DNA from: Gyrodactylus bullatarudis
Taxonomy: Eukaryota > Platyhelminthes > Monogenea > Gyrodactylidea > Gyrodactylidae
Length of the DNA stretch: 64,000 nt
NCBI GenBank assembly: GCA_012064415.1
Contig: SSNU01000075.1
Location: 1,004,686-1,068,685, forward strand
Direction of reading: 5' to 3'
In this document: positions 11,346 through 27,335 of the stretch, in pieces
Layout: every line of letters begins with the position of its first letter
Numbering within the stretch: the stretch's first letter is position 1
Made by a program: the position numbers and the translations under genes
Notes under the pieces: generated by a model
What the model was told of the DNA's origin: nothing
What the model saw: the letters and a program-made list of their open reading frames with translations, nothing else
Database searches by the model: none

Positions 11346-14300
11346 TGAAAATGAAAGTTGCACTCATCGAATATGATTCCGTGATGAAAAATCTAAATTC
11401 CCGTCTTCATATTAATTAGCTTTCAGTTGGTAAACGGCCAAGTAATTACAGAAAAGAATATTACAGTTAATTTTGGGTTAAGTGAGAGATTTTATGAATC
11501 TGTATTTCATAAACTAAATCGAATAAATAAATAAACATGAATTATGTTATGTTCAAGATTCAAAAGTACATTACACAAGAGATAGAGAGACATTACTTGT
11601 ATTGTAGAAATATACTTGAATTGTGAATGACACAAGGGAAACACTTATGAAATCATATGAACGGTTACTCTAAAGTAGTGAGACTCTAATTTGATAAAAC
11701 CATTCCTTGAAGAAGACACCCGTGGAGATGTTTCAAAAACATCGAATGAATCATAACATCATTAATTGGAGAAAATTTATTTCTATATCAAAAATAATTA
11801 TCTAAAGGAGAGAGATAACTTTGATTGACAGAGAAATATCACTTTTTAACGATATCAGACCAGCCCAGACTCTGCACCAGAGAACCTTTTTGTGTTTACT
11901 AGAGCACTAAAATGGAACATCTCGTACAAGAAAAGCATGCTGCTTCGATTTCCAATTTTTTCCATATATTCAAGAGTTGGAAATTTTCTGAAAGCTGAAT
12001 TTCGGGTTCAAAAATAGAAATTTCATTGATTTTCAACCAGTAAAACTGATCAAGAAAAAGGAAATTAGCCTTTCGACAACTCTAGTTATTTACGCTTAAG
12101 CATTGAATTTTCTAAAATAAAAATTTTTTGCTAATTTTATCTTATTGGCAAAATCTTCCGATAGACAAAAGTTCACGTGATTCAAAATGGTAACATTAGG
12201 GAAAATGGGCAGATAGCACTGATGAACGTGAAAAGAAACAGAGAATTTCTTGTAGCAAATATCAATTTATCGATTATATCCTTTTTTCCCAACTAAGAAT
12301 TGTTAAATATGAAGATGAGAATTTATTATTTTTCACAAAAACGACCTTATATTTTCAAAAGATTCTAAAAAATTTTCGATCTGACCATTCTTTTCACACA
12401 ATACAGTTATATGGGATCAACGTATGAAAGTTTCGTAATTTTGGATCATTTACCCGCAATGATTTCTCTATTTTTTTCCAATTCTATGTTTAAAAATTAC
12501 TTTTGATTCAGACTAATCAGTGATAATCTTTTTTCTCCGAACAACTCAAGAGAGTGCTAACTACTATTCTCATACCAGTCGGTATTTAAGATGATGTCTG
12601 GCATATTTTTGTAGGTCAAAATCATTCAACGTTACGGTAAGGCCCATAGTTTCTCAATTATTATAGATTCATAAGGTCCTACTAAGAGACTGTTTCATGT
12701 AAGGACTCATGATTCGTATCAAACTTATAAAGTCAGTTCGGTCTATTTCCATCTTATGGTCTGAAAATTTACCGGTCTTATTTTTTAGGTCTTAAATCTA
12801 AAAGATTGAAATTTTTAATCAATTTCACGCAAAACGAAGTTGCGAGTTAGTGTGGGACCCATTCACTGTAGGTATATTCCTCAGCATAAGAAATTTTTTG
12901 AAATTCATATAAAAACATAATCATGTTCCGAATACTTATGAGTAGTGATTTAATTTTTAATTAAAAAGTTGGAAATGATTATTTTTTGTAATAAAAATTC
13001 ATCTTGAGGCCTTAGTAATAACCATTTCGGGAGAAGGAAATAGACATTTAAATTTAAAAAAACTGTCGCCAAAGACATCATGTCCAAAAGATGTTACTAT
13101 TTTCTCAAAATTTTGTAGTTGATTCAGTGAAATCTATAGACTGATGTAAATTCTATCGATTTAAATGCTAATTATAATTATGGAAAAAGAGCCATTAGAA
13201 ACTTATGTTCACAATGTACACACACAGAGTTATAAATCAAGTTTTCTCTTGCCTTTAAATGGTAAATAAAGAGCTCATGCGTCTTAAAATTCAGACACTT
13301 TTACTACATTACCATAAGCCATAGCACACAAAAATATACACATGTATTATAAATTTAGATATAGTAATTATGGCATATATGTCTACATACGCTCCTGTAA
13401 TTTATAAACATGGATGCCTACGTCTCTGAATGAATATAGAATGTAATCATCCGACAAGAAATCAATACTATTAATAGGTTTCTGAGAGAAATGATTGATA
13501 ATTTGGATTTTCCCTAAAAAGTAGGGTATATTTTTTCCCCCTTCAAGCCCTAGTGGGTCATATATGGGGCAAGAAACTTTCTCAAGCCATAATTCTGTTA
13601 TTAAGAAGACTTTTCTGAAAGAACTCTTTCGAATGAACAATGACTTATCAAGCTAGAATATTTTATTGAGGAGTTATGAAAATGACTCGTTTTTAAAAAT
13701 AGAAAGAACGTTTTTTTTTGAAAAATCCCACCCAGAGATCGAAGAGAGAAAAGAAACTTTGAAAATTCGATCAATATAGTCATTCTGAGGGTCTAACAAG
13801 GATCGGTTTGTGCCAATAACACCTAAACTAAAGGTTGTTTAATACCATAGTAAACCATGTTAAAAATTCCAATCTCAGGGATGTACCTTGAGAAGCACTT
13901 TCCTACAAATGTTTTATACAAGATCAAGTTACTCACTAACATCGTAGGAATTACAGATGTCTCAAGCTGGCTAAGCATAATATTTCTTCTCTCTGAAATG
14001 CTCAGTTGATACAAATAGAGATTCTAAACTGAAAAGACCAACTACGATAATAACCCATTAAAAACTCGATATTTCTTCGATAGTCTGCCTGCTCTTTTCA
14101 ACGAAATCATAAAGAAATCTCATCTTAAGAACTCATAGATTGGTATTTGTAATAAGTAGACAATAAATAAAATTATTACTATATTATATTTTAAGCATTT
14201 ATAGGGGAGTCAAAATTAGACAAGGAAACTCTGGATATTTAAATTGATCTTTGATAGACCTTTAATTATTGGAATTTCATTGGTTTTCAAATGGTCAGGA

Positions 14301-14999
14301 AATCGAAATTCAACCCCCAAACGATGAACGCTTCAAGTTCAAAAAAATACGAATTTTTTCCAGTTTTTTTAAATTCATATTCATTAGTCTCTTGAATAAA
14401 TTTGCTTGTAGCAAGTAAGATAATTACAGTACAATATACAATCCTAAAGTAGATTATCTTGTAAAGTAAAAACTATGTAATAACTTCTTCATCTACAGTT
14501 AACATATAGTCAAGGTCATAATTCTTATCTAAACCATTATATACTATATATATTGTCGGAGAGGGTATATAAACTACACATTATCACACCTTGATCGAAT
14601 GCAGGAATTCTCTGTTTATTGTTAAGGGCAAAGAAAGAGAGGAGTTTCACTAACTTCAACATACACCCATCGTGTACTTTTGATATTATCAATCAAAGAA
14701 ATGTAGTTTTCTAATACCCTCTTCTACAGCTCTAAGGTCATGATATAAATTTTTTTTAAAAACTGGTTCAGATCAAAGGCAAACTGCCACTAGATCTGTT
14801 ATATGAATTTTCCCTTCCAACTATGAGGATGTTCCATGGAATCGATTATTTTTAATGGAAAATACTTTTTATCAAGTGTAAACATGGGATAATTTCATAA
14901 AACTAATGTGTAATTTTGAATTAAATAATCTTTGTGATATTTTGCAGATTTTTAAATATTTTCCTTCAGTAAGTTAGGGAAAGGTTTTTTGAATCAGTA

Positions 15000-15460
15000 G
15001 TTGAAATAAAGAAGAATTGGCCGTTTTTCGGATTTTGAAAATGTGTCAAATTCCCATTTGTTCAAGTTTTGAGCTTAAAATCACAAGAATTTCGAAAATT
15101 TAAAGCAATTCGATACAGTCATTTCGGATCTCGGATAGACAAAAAAATCAAATATGCTGAATCAGATTATGCAGAATCACCCTATTTTGATTTTCCCCAC
15201 TTGAAAGTCAATGAAATTTTGATTATCCCTGAAAAATGACGAATTCATCTAAAGTTTTATGGTGATAATCGGTTTTCTTGTCTTAAATTAACTTTTGATC
15301 ACTCTCTGAATTTGAAATCAGCAAAATTTTTCGAATCAAAGTTCAAAAAATTTGGGATTTGAATTATGCTATAATTTGCTAATCTCGATCAGATTCGATT
15401 TCTTGAATTGAGAATTTTGTCAAACTTCTTAAATTCCCATCTTCATATTAACTATAGATG
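15000..15460. repeat. probable foldback repeat family F1 relic
   Basis: It ends in AAATTCCCATCTTCATATTAACTAT, the reverse complement of the family F1 start, and contains blocks with the AATTTCATTGATTTTCAA type of sequence found in other copies. A similar end (CCCGTCTTCATATTAATTAG) lies at about 11400. Confidence 0.4.
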
Positions 15461-15929
15461 AACATTGAGGGTTAAATGTCGATTTCTTGAATTCTGCTTT
15501 GAATTATTTTCTTATTTCTCAAAAAAATTAAAAGACGAGACAAAACGTTAGTATGTACTTGAATCATAATTATCTTAGTTGGAATTATCTGCCTTGGGGA
15601 GTGATCTGTCTGAAATTAGACCTAATTTAACTACTAAATAATTAACTATTGGACATTGTCTAGCAGTTAAATGTCTCATAGTACGCTGAAAAATTTATTT
15701 TATTATTCTAAATTGATGTTGAAATGTATGAGCTATCATCAGAGGTAATAATCGAAAATATAGATTCAATTTTGAATGATTACAATGTAGAAATTTCAGT
15801 GTTTTTAGACATAAACCCACTAGCAGAGTGTGGTCAAAGGCTACATCGTAATTTTTCAAAACAACCAATGTGTATAGATGGTTTCAATAGGAGATGGACT
15901 GGGATTTTTGCCTATTGGTTAGAAGCGAT

Positions 15930-16005
15930 GCCTCATCAAAGAATCCCGGCTATGGTGTACTAACAAGTCCTGATAAGGATGAAACGTGTCTACATCATGG
16001 AATAT
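15930..16005 (+). repeat. SINE-like repeat with hammerhead-like core, copy 2 (mutated)
   Basis: The same arrangement as at 5790-5840: GGCTATGGTGTA, core CTAACAA (15960-15966), hairpin GTCC-TGATAA-GGAT, GAA, ACG..CAT, C15996. Both conserved core guanines (CUGANGA) are A here, and one stem III pair is broken, all as G-to-A or C-to-T type changes, so it cannot be an active ribozyme. Compared with copy 1 it suggests an ancestor with a GTCC/GGAC stem II. Confidence 0.45.
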
Positions 16006-16043
16006 TATTTGAATCTCTTATGAAATTGCTTGTCTGATTTCTA

Positions 16044-17296
16044 TTAGGTTGCGAGAAAAGTAATGGGACTAAATATGAATTAAGCATATATTGATATTTT
16101 ATATACATTACAACATGAACATCTAATGAAAATAGTTTCCTGAAGAGTTGAGGCATTTTTTCCAACGAATTGGCAATTGTTGGATACTATCTGCATAGAA
16201 TTCTTCAGGTTTTGAAGCAAAATAATCTTCAAGTCCAATTTTTACCTCCTCTTTTGATCTGAAATTTTTACCCTTTAGGAAATGTTGTAATGATCTGAAA
16301 AGGTGATAATCAGACGGAGCAAGATCCGGACTATACGGTGGGTGGTCAATGAGATCAAAGTTCTCTTCTTCAAAAAATTTTTTAACCTCTTTTCCCAGAT
16401 GAGGTCTGGCATTGTCTTGAAGAAAAGTTATTCTGCCAAATCTTGGGTAGTTTTGTCTAAGTTTAAGCACCATCTCTTTCAAGTAAGACAAATAACGCTC
16501 AGCATTGACTGTTTTACCATAATCCAAGAGCTCAAAGTGCACAATTCCTTTCATTGTCCAGAAGACGGTCAACATCACCTTCTTGGCGAATCGATTTTGG
16601 GTAGGCTGAGAGACATGATCTCCTACTTTCTTCCATGACCTTTTTCGACTCTGATCACTCAAATAAATCCACTTTTCATCAGTGGTAACAATGTTCTTCA
16701 GAAAATTGTCGTACTGAATCCTGTGGAGTAGCCTTTTGACTGCTTCAACTCGACGCTTTTTTTGAGAATCATTGAGCTCGTGTGGCACAAACTCATCATA
16801 TGAGTTTACGAAATTCTCCTCGCGTAAAACTCGACAAACTGAGTGGTCGGACACATTCAATTGAGCAGAAAGAGCTCTAGAAGATAGATGGCAATCTGAT
16901 TCGATAGCAGCAACGATTTCATCACGATTGATCTCTGAAGGACAACCTGACCTTGCTTCATCTTCAAAATCCAATTTCCCATTTTTGAATGCGGAATGTC
17001 ATCTGAATACATTAGAACGCTTTATTCGATCTCCAAAAACAGAATTGAGCCTTTTGAAGGTATCTGCTGGTCCAGTTCCAGAGCAAAACTCGTATGCAAT
17101 AATCTTACGAAAATCTTTAGTATCAAAAATTTCTGCTATGCTCATGCTTTTAAAATTTTATAATGTTTAATATACATAAACAAAAAGCTTGAAAAATAAG
17201 CTTTCGAATGATGCCTATTTTGTTTAAACTTGGTTCAATTTTGAGGGAGAAAATTTTAGTTGAAGTCAAAATCCCAATATTTTTCTCGCAACCTAA
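16044..17296 (-). mobile_element. near-complete mariner element with TIRs and TA target duplication
   Basis: TIRs begin TTAGGTTGCGAGAAAA at the left and end in TTTTCTCGCAACCTAA at the right, flanked by TA (16042-16043 and 17297-17298). The length of 1253 bp is normal for mariner. It carries one transposase gene on the minus strand. It lies inside the 16-kb intron, in the same orientation as the host gene. Confidence 0.95.
16123..17145 (-). pseudogene. mariner transposase, single in-frame stop
   Basis: The frame from ATG 17145-17143 gives 340 codons, the usual size. A TGA at 17001-16999 interrupts it at about codon 49, where the family has Trp (R-W-x-x-x-F-K-N-G context), so one G-to-A change would explain it. 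Catalytic triad: TTDEKW, LQDNARPH and YSPDLAPSDYHLF, with 34 residues between the last two Asp, so D,D34D. The helix-turn-helix region (SSRALSAQLNVSDHSVCRVL) is intact. Downstream of the stop there is one 283-residue frame. Not autonomous unless the stop is read through. Confidence 0.93.
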
Positions 17297-18189
17297 TATT
17301 ATCCAACAAAAAGCTAGGATCTAAGTGCTATTTTCTTACATGATGAAAGCTCGATATCAGGAATATAACTATCGAAAATTGTGGTTGGTAGCTAGTTGAG
17401 GGATACTATATCCTGAGATTAAATTTGAAAAATAGTACAATAAAGTACCTGGGAAACAATTTAGTACAGAAATAGTACCAGCTATCTTTTAAATAGGATT
17501 AGATAAGCAGATTATTAAAACTCAGCCAGTCCTCTGTCTAGAGTAAAAATAGAACAATATAGTACTTTTTTGAGGTCCTAGTAATTACTAATAACCTGTG
17601 ACCACATTTTGCTAACAGATTCAATTTATTAAAAAAGGCAAGAATCGTAAAAGTCTGAGAACGACGCAGATTCTGACTATCTCATGACCACTTTATGTTT
17701 TATTTTTTAGTTGAAAAAGGGTGGAATTACGTAAAAGAAGATAGGATAATAAATATCTCGAATATCTGACATCATGTGATCGTTTATATCTCTGTGAATT
17801 TGTCAGAAAAATATTACATCTACTTGGGTTTCTTGACAAAAATTTACTTTTAAGATATTTGGTTGAATTGAATACCTACTTATTTATAAATACTTCCTTT
17901 CAGGTGTCAGAAAAATTTCTAAAGAATTCAACTATAGTCCTGATTTTAAATATATGATAAAGTTGACAGAATTTACTGATCAGACAGAATTCGATGCAGG
18001 TGAATTACATCTGCAGTCATTTGTATGATAATGTTTATTTTGTTGAATAATTCCCATATGTTTAGAATCATCTTTTAACAACTTATTGATCAGGATTTTC
18101 AAAACATTTTCCTGAATATATTTGACAAAAAATGATTTACTGTTAGCAAAGACTAATTTTAATTTTAAACCAAGTAGTTCTTCAGGGAG

Positions 18190-18575
18190 CTGTTCCACAT
18201 AGATTACTACCTGACTTTTTGTCTTCTGGCTTGTATTGGTCTATCTGTAGAAAAAGAAAGGGAAGAGAAAGGTGAGTATTTCTTAAAGAATAAGGTTTAT
18301 AAAAATTACAGTGATTGTTATACAGTAATCAGAATTATTAGAGATTACCCTAATCTAAATGTTTTTTATTCTAATCTTAATTTTAATTTTCCTTCAAGTG
18401 ATGATTTATATTATCAGAGTTATTACTCTAATAATTCTGATTACTGTATAACAATCACTGTAATTTTTATAAACCTTATTCTTTAAGAAATACTCACCTT
18501 TCTCTCCCCTTTCTTTTTCTACAGATAGACCAATACAAGCCAAAAGACAACATAGTCAGGTAGCAAGCGAAAAAC
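18190..18575. repeat. palindromic element family F2, copy 1
   Basis: Two arms of about 135 bp (about 18205-18343 and 18429-18566) are almost perfect reverse complements, for example GTATTGGTCTATCTGTAGAA against TTCTACAGATAGACCAATAC. The centre is about 85 bp. No coding capacity. Parts of the same family lie at 33940-34150 and 34285-34530 inside the receptor gene. Confidence 0.85.
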
Positions 18576-19694
18576 GTTATAATTAATTAACTGACTATTT
18601 TATTTTTACCATAGAGATGATCAAAAACTAAAAAAAACCCAAATTTTTTCGAGTTTATTCAAAATCTGGATTGAAAAGGAGATAAAAACAGCTTCAAGAG
18701 TTTCATACACGAAAACTCCCCGAGTAAACCAAGGATTAAGGTTTGTATTGGGATTTCAGTTTGCCTCTCTCTCTCATTTGATATAAATCTCTATAGAAAT
18801 ATGAAATTATGTACTTTTATTCAAAGTAGAATAAAGAAAGGAAGGAATAGTAGGGGATACATTGTGGAAAATTTGTCAAAAATCAATTTTCTATCGGCAG
18901 AGAAAATGAATGGAACCCGCTTCTCTATTTTTGATATTCTATGGATTCAATAATACGACTGTCAAACCTTTTATATTGTGAGAATTAGAGGTAGATTTCC
19001 TGAATTTCCAGTCTCTAACCGAGGTCACAATCTTCCTTTCTAAGAATCTAATGATATTAGCACTAATTTGTATCTCTTATAAGGCAAAAAATAAACATGA
19101 AACTTGAACATGTTTTCTTAGGCTATTGAATAAATTGACTAGGCTTTTAGTAATTACCAGAGCCTCAAAATATATTATGCCCATTTTAATCAGCTATTTC
19201 CTCTGTTCATATCAATGAACTCATTTATCTCCTAGAAAGTCATTAATTATTACAATTTTGATAAAACACTGAAATCTGTAATTATCAACAAAAATTCTGA
19301 TTGGTCGATTTCAAGTATTAAATATTTTATGTTTTGAAAATGCCAAATTAAACATGGAACTAGCTTAAAGTTTTGAAAGTGCCTCCATTCGAAAGATTGT
19401 AAAATTTTACCCTTATTTTTACACCTTTTATTAATTATTAGTTATCATTCATAAGAGAATTTGAATTGATTGAATTATCAATACTACTTATGTGTATAGC
19501 AACTAAATTGTTGAATTGCTAAAATTTTAATCAAGAATCTCTTTGGACTTAAGCTTGAGATAAAAAAATCCCTTAAATAAAAAGTTTTCGTGAGAAATAG
19601 GCCAAATGTTTTTCAGCTATTGAGCTAAATCGATTTTAAATTCGTGATCAGTGAAGAAAACTCAAATGTATGAGAATTATAGAAAGAGACTCAC

Positions 19695-20825
19695 TTCATT
19701 ATTGTTGATAATGTGTTCTCGAGCTAGGGTAGGTTTTCTTTTGATTAGTTGCTGATAGCCTTGCTTGAAGCTAATGGCTTCAATGAAATTATCCTTAAAA
19801 GTTCGTATAGGGGCTGCATACCAATTCGGCTTCTCCTTGAGAACGGTGAAGTTTATCTCTGGCTGGACCACTGTAATACTGGGCATCACTTGGGAGTTAT
19901 ACTTATCATGGGTTTGAACTTCGTCCAGGGGTTGATTCAGGGTAATAATATTATCCATGGTAATTTCATTGGAACGCTTGAGACTTTGGGAATCGTAAAA
20001 GTCTAAATTTGGCAACACAATCAACTTATTCTGTGTTCCAATGATTACTTCTTTCGATTTATTATTCGAGATGTCTTCACTCTCAGAAATGCTGTACAAT
20101 GGTTTCTTTGTTATCGAGTCAGACTGGAGGAACTCAACGTTTTTGTTAGAGGTGTCATTTGGATCACGGCAAAATTCCACTTTGCAAAAGGTTTCCCTCA
20201 ACTCACGAACAATCAGGGAGGGGGATTCCACGTCCTGGCAGGAAATGAAGCTAATCTTTTTATTAACAGATTTTCTAGCGATATTATCATTGTTATTTTT
20301 CAATTTCCTACTCATTTTGAGACAGGACCGTTTTGATTTTTTACCCGAATCCTTTTCAGAGACTGATGAGTTTGATGAAAGACTTGGAGATGAGTTTTTG
20401 GTGTTTTTCGAGCATGACAAAAGTCTACGGAAGAAGCCGAAGCTATGCCGGTGTCGATGACGCTTCTTCTTCGCCCTTGTCTTGATTTTGTTTTTTCTCG
20501 AATGAGATGAATGACTACTTCCAATGCTCAGGTCGGATGCCTTCTCACCATCACCAGCAGGACCATGATTGAGAATCGATGTAGACTTCTTTTCGAAATA
20601 TTCGTTACTCGATAGACTCTCGGTTGAGTTGACAGTTTTGTCATGAAGCTCTCTTCCTCTGGGCCTTGTACAAAGACAACATAACCTAGTTGTATGACTC
20701 TGAGAACTGCAACATTTTATCCTTGATTTCCGAATACAACAGGCCGTCTGACGGCTTACACAACATGGGGTCACACAACAACAGCAACAGGGTTTTTTCT
20801 TTTTCTTGTTAATCTTTGGTGCCAT
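19695..20825 (-). CDS. exon 1 of large protein: cysteine-rich basic N-terminus (unrecognised)
   Basis: ATG at 20825, 377 codons, then donor GAA|GTGAGT (intron from 19694). Reading on would stop six codons later, so splicing is likely. Residues 1-55 start with a Lys run and hold paired and clustered cysteines (PCCCCCVTPCC, ACCIRK, KCC, LCCLC), which could be S-acylation or metal sites. Residues 110-135 are Arg/Lys/His-rich, followed by FGFFRRLLSC. The rest is polar with Ser-rich runs; a folded patch may begin near PNWYAAPIRTFKDN. Phase 0 agrees with the exon at 3657. If that join is wrong, this is a separate gene. Function unknown. Confidence 0.6.
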
Positions 20826-21859
20826 CAGATTGGATGGAGGGGTTATTCCTCCATGATATTGTAAAACAGTGAATTAAAAATATGTAGATTTTGTGTGTTC
20901 TTTTAGATCCTCAATAATAAATTAGATACAATACAATATTGAATGTGTCTTGCAAATGTGTCAATAAATGTTTTTTCTACTTATTTTTACATTCACCGAT
21001 TGAAATAAAGCAGATGAAGCTGTCTAGTAGAAGTGGGGACTGCTTGCATTCGTCCAAATAGGGTAAACTTAAAAAAAAGGTTGAAAGAATCAGTTTCCAG
21101 GAAAAAGAAGAAATATCCCTGTGTTTGTCAGCTGTGCTAAATTCGAATACGATATCTCATTATAATCGAAGATTGTGTAACAATGCTGTTGTTCTGGCTA
21201 CTTTACTCTGATTGGTTGATGGGATTTAGTCAATGGGAATTGTCACATGTTGTGAATTGGCCAATAAAATTCTTCCCAATGGGTTATTTGTTATTTTATT
21301 ATCTGCGTTGAATAAGTTTTATGTCTCAGAGGATTATGTAGGATTCCAAGATCAAAAATAATAATAATATTATAATACCTGCATACTCTGTTATCTTTTT
21401 TCCCTCAGTAGTCTATGTTACAAATGTAAACACATGTGATTTGTCTAATTTAACTGAGAGACTTCTACGACTTTTTTTATTCAAATTCCAGTCTGAACTA
21501 GATATTATCTCTGGTCACTGATTATAAGGAATGATTATTTTGTTTAGCTCAATTTTCATTGGTCGGTCACATTCGTGTGTCCGTCTGTCGATCTCCTCTC
21601 AATGACACATAGTAAAATAAGGTACATTCTTTGTTTTGAATGAAATTGGGTAGTTATCTAATTATGAGTCAAGAGAAAACACGTTAATTTGTACAAAAAA
21701 ATCATTTTATTCAATTCAAAATGTTGTCTCGTAGGATTGGGGGTGGGGAATAGAGTTTCCTCTTAATATACAAATAAAAGAGAGTGAGAATTACTTAGTT
21801 GTCTTAAATAAATAAATGGGTCTATTACACAAATAGGAGATAATAATTTGGCACAAAGT
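20826..21859. other. intergenic region, no gene seen
   Basis: It lies between the start of the cysteine-rich gene and the stop of PRPF4B, both on the minus strand. It should hold the PRPF4B 3' UTR and the promoter of the cysteine-rich gene. Several ATTGG/CCAAT motifs lie at 21200-21290 and near 21557. Confidence 0.5.
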
Positions 21860-25522
<3,663 letters not shown>

Positions 25523-25690
25523 GATTTTGAATTCTGAGTTAATAGAGGATTATAAAAACAACAGTGCTAGTAAAATATTAATACAAGTTGTTTTTACAAT
25601 ACGATTTTATAAAATTATCAAGAATTGACAAGAAATTCTTATAAAAGTCACTTAATTTACAATTTCTGGTTAATCTCAGAATTATAAATC
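25523..25690. promoter_or_regulatory. divergent promoter region PRPF4B / archease
   Basis: Only 168 bp separate the two start codons, so both promoters and 5' UTRs must share this interval. No distinct element recognised. Confidence 0.55.
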
Positions 25691-26172
25691 ATGTCATTTG
25701 AAGAATTTGAGTTTTTGGATCATTCGGCAGACGTTCAGTAAATTGATATCAATTAAAATTCTTAAGAATACACAGCATCGGTAAGAGCATTGAAGAAGCT
25801 TTTGCTAATGCTGCCAAGGCAATGTTTTTCTACATGATAGAAGATCCAAGTTCTATCAACGAAGTCGATGAGAGAAAAGTTGAAGTAGAAGGACATGATT
25901 TAGAGAGCTTATTGTATAATTTCATGTCTGATTGGTTATTCGAATTCCAGGGTGAAGGTTATTTCATTCCAAAAAGAATAGTAATTGATAAATTTGAGAA
26001 GAAAACAGGATCTGAAGAAAAATTCCATATCATATCCCGAGGGTTTGGAGAAGCCTATGATCGGGAAAAGATGGGCTGCGGAACTGATGTTAAAGCAATA
26101 ACATACTCCAATATGCAGATAAATCAGATGCCAACAGGACAAACGGAAATTTATATAATTATTGACATTTGA
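25691..26172 (+). CDS. ZBTB8OS: archease (tRNA-splicing ligase activator)
   Basis: Exon 1 is 25691-25737 and exon 2 is 25767-26172; the 29-nt intron has GT..AG ends. The product is 150 aa. EFLDHSADVQ at the start, SIEEAFANAAKAMF, GHDLESLLYNFMSDWL, DVKAITYSNMQI and the terminal IIIDI are family signatures. The conserved Asp residues of the metal site (LDHSAD and the C-terminal Asp) are present. Archease activates the RNA ligase RTCB, which joins tRNA exons and spliced XBP1 mRNA. Without the short intron the frame is broken, which confirms its removal. It is convergent with ELOF1, 106 bp between stops. Confidence 0.95.
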
Positions 26173-26278
26173 GTGAAGATAAATACATTTTATATTATTT
26201 TAAAATGATTAAAATTGTTTTTAACAAATAAAGTCAAAGGGTAAATAATAACACATGATCTTTGTAGTGCCAAATAAT

Positions 26279-26569
26279 TTAGAAGGTGTTGGCTTCTTCA
26301 CACGCATCAATCCAATCAACATATACGTCTATTGGCTCGGTTAGGGGCGTAGTTGTTGTCGCATATGAGCAATCACATCTCTTACACTTGATCATAGCTC
26401 TCCTTGTGGTCTTATTTCTAAAATTAAGGGAAAATATTGCAACAACTGCTTACATTTCAACAAAACAGGATTTCTCTTGGCAACAGAATGGACAATCAAA
26501 CTCTATGGGTAGCTTCTCAAGAATTTTCTTCTTTGGTGGCGGTTTATTGGTACTTTTTTTCTTGGCCAT
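26279..26569 (-). CDS. ELOF1: transcription elongation factor 1 homolog
   Basis: Exon 1 is 26569-26454 and exon 2 is 26417-26279, with a 36-nt intron (GTAAGC..TTTTAG). The 84-aa product has the family's usual length. The basic start KPPPKKK, two zinc pairs CPFC and CKRC, and the end EPIDVYVDWIDACEEAN match ELOF1, a small zinc-ribbon protein that binds RNA polymerase II during elongation and transcription-coupled repair. The long open frame on the plus strand over the same bases is a shadow. Its start is 128 bp from that of TMEM128. Confidence 0.95.
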
Positions 26570-26697
26570 TTAATATTCCTATCGAGCAAATTATAATAAT
26601 TTAATTATTGTTATTATGGTTTCATAATTTCTCAGACAAACTTTTCACTCTGGCGCGTGTATAAAATTATTTTTGTTTTAAAGGATAAAGTATTCAA
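26570..26697. promoter_or_regulatory. divergent promoter region ELOF1 / TMEM128
   Basis: 128 bp lie between opposite start codons. It contains CTGGCGCGTG (about 26651-26660), an E2F-like GC core in an otherwise AT-rich stretch. Confidence 0.5.
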
Positions 26698-27168
26698 ATG
26701 AGTTCGGATAATAGAGAACTGCTTAAGGAGATAAGGGAGAGGGAGAAAAATGATTACGCTAGTACCTTAACTAATATTGTCACTGCTTTTGGATCTCTTG
26801 CCCTCTCATATTACTTGGATATTCCTACCACTCTTATTTACGATCAGGATATATCTCGATTTTATTTGAATATTGCCTTCCTCCTCTTGTTTGTTGTCAT
26901 CACTATAGGAATATTTTTGATTTGCTATGTGACCTATTACCGAAAGATTTGCACAGAGGATTGGGAATATCGTTATCCTCATTTAATTCCATTGGCTACC
27001 GGCTGTTTTGTGTTTAGCTTTCTCATGTTCAATGTTGCCTTGTGGCCAAGATGGAGCCTATTAACTCCAGTAATAACATTTATTATGCTAACTGGAATTG
27101 TTTCACTTGTTGCTTTATTGCCGAATGATGGATCTAGCAGTTTAACAAAGTCCATTCACGTCGATTGA
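26698..27168 (+). CDS. TMEM128: TMEM128-like four-pass membrane protein
   Basis: Single exon, 156 aa. A short charged N-terminus precedes four hydrophobic segments at about residues 25-45, 55-78, 96-115 and 120-143. YPHLIPLATGCFVF..MFNVALWPRWSLLTP is characteristic of TMEM128, an ER/endomembrane protein of unknown biochemical role. Length and topology fit (human about 165 aa). An AATAAA lies near 27297, past the stop. It is convergent with MLH1, 167 bp between stops. Confidence 0.88.
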   Translation: MSSDNRELLKEIREREKNDYASTLTNIVTAFGSLALSYYLDIPTTLIYDQDISRFYLNIAFLLLFVVITIGIFLICYVTYYRKICTEDWEYRYPHLIPLATGCFVFSFLMFNVALWPRWSLLTPVITFIMLTGIVSLVALLPNDGSSSLTKSIHVD

Positions 27169-27335
27169 AGGTAAAATTATCCATGCAGCACTGTCAATTG
27201 CACCACCCGAATTTAATCATTTGCTTATCATATATTTAATGAATTTTTATTTACACGTAACAATTTATGAAAAGATTATTTTTTTATCATTATTCAAATA
27301 AAGAAAAGAACAATAACTTTGAAGTAAAAGAGAAT

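Larger units (their letters stand above)
3658..19694 (-). other. 16-kb intron filled with repeats
   Basis: Donor GAA|GTGAGT at 19694 and acceptor TTCCAG ending at 3658 join phase-0 exons. The interval is AT-rich and holds foldback repeats, a piggyBac tail, mariner copies, two copies of a ribozyme-like repeat and a palindromic element, all listed separately. In the stretches 7000-10300, 12500-14800, 17300-18180 and 18600-19670 I see only AT-rich sequence with decayed repeat pieces. Unseen small exons cannot be excluded. Confidence 0.5.

Noticed and set aside
13383..14014. Minus-strand open frames in the 16-kb intron, one with CPIYDPLGLEGG
   Set aside because: The phrase recalls Pao-type retroelement peptides, but flanking residues do not fit and no splice pair supports an exon.
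15724..15963. 80-codon plus-strand open frame
   Set aside because: Overlaps the ribozyme-like repeat and has no partner exon or family match.
26286..26573. 95-codon plus-strand frame
   Set aside because: Antisense shadow of ELOF1, whose zinc pairs and short intron explain the sequence.
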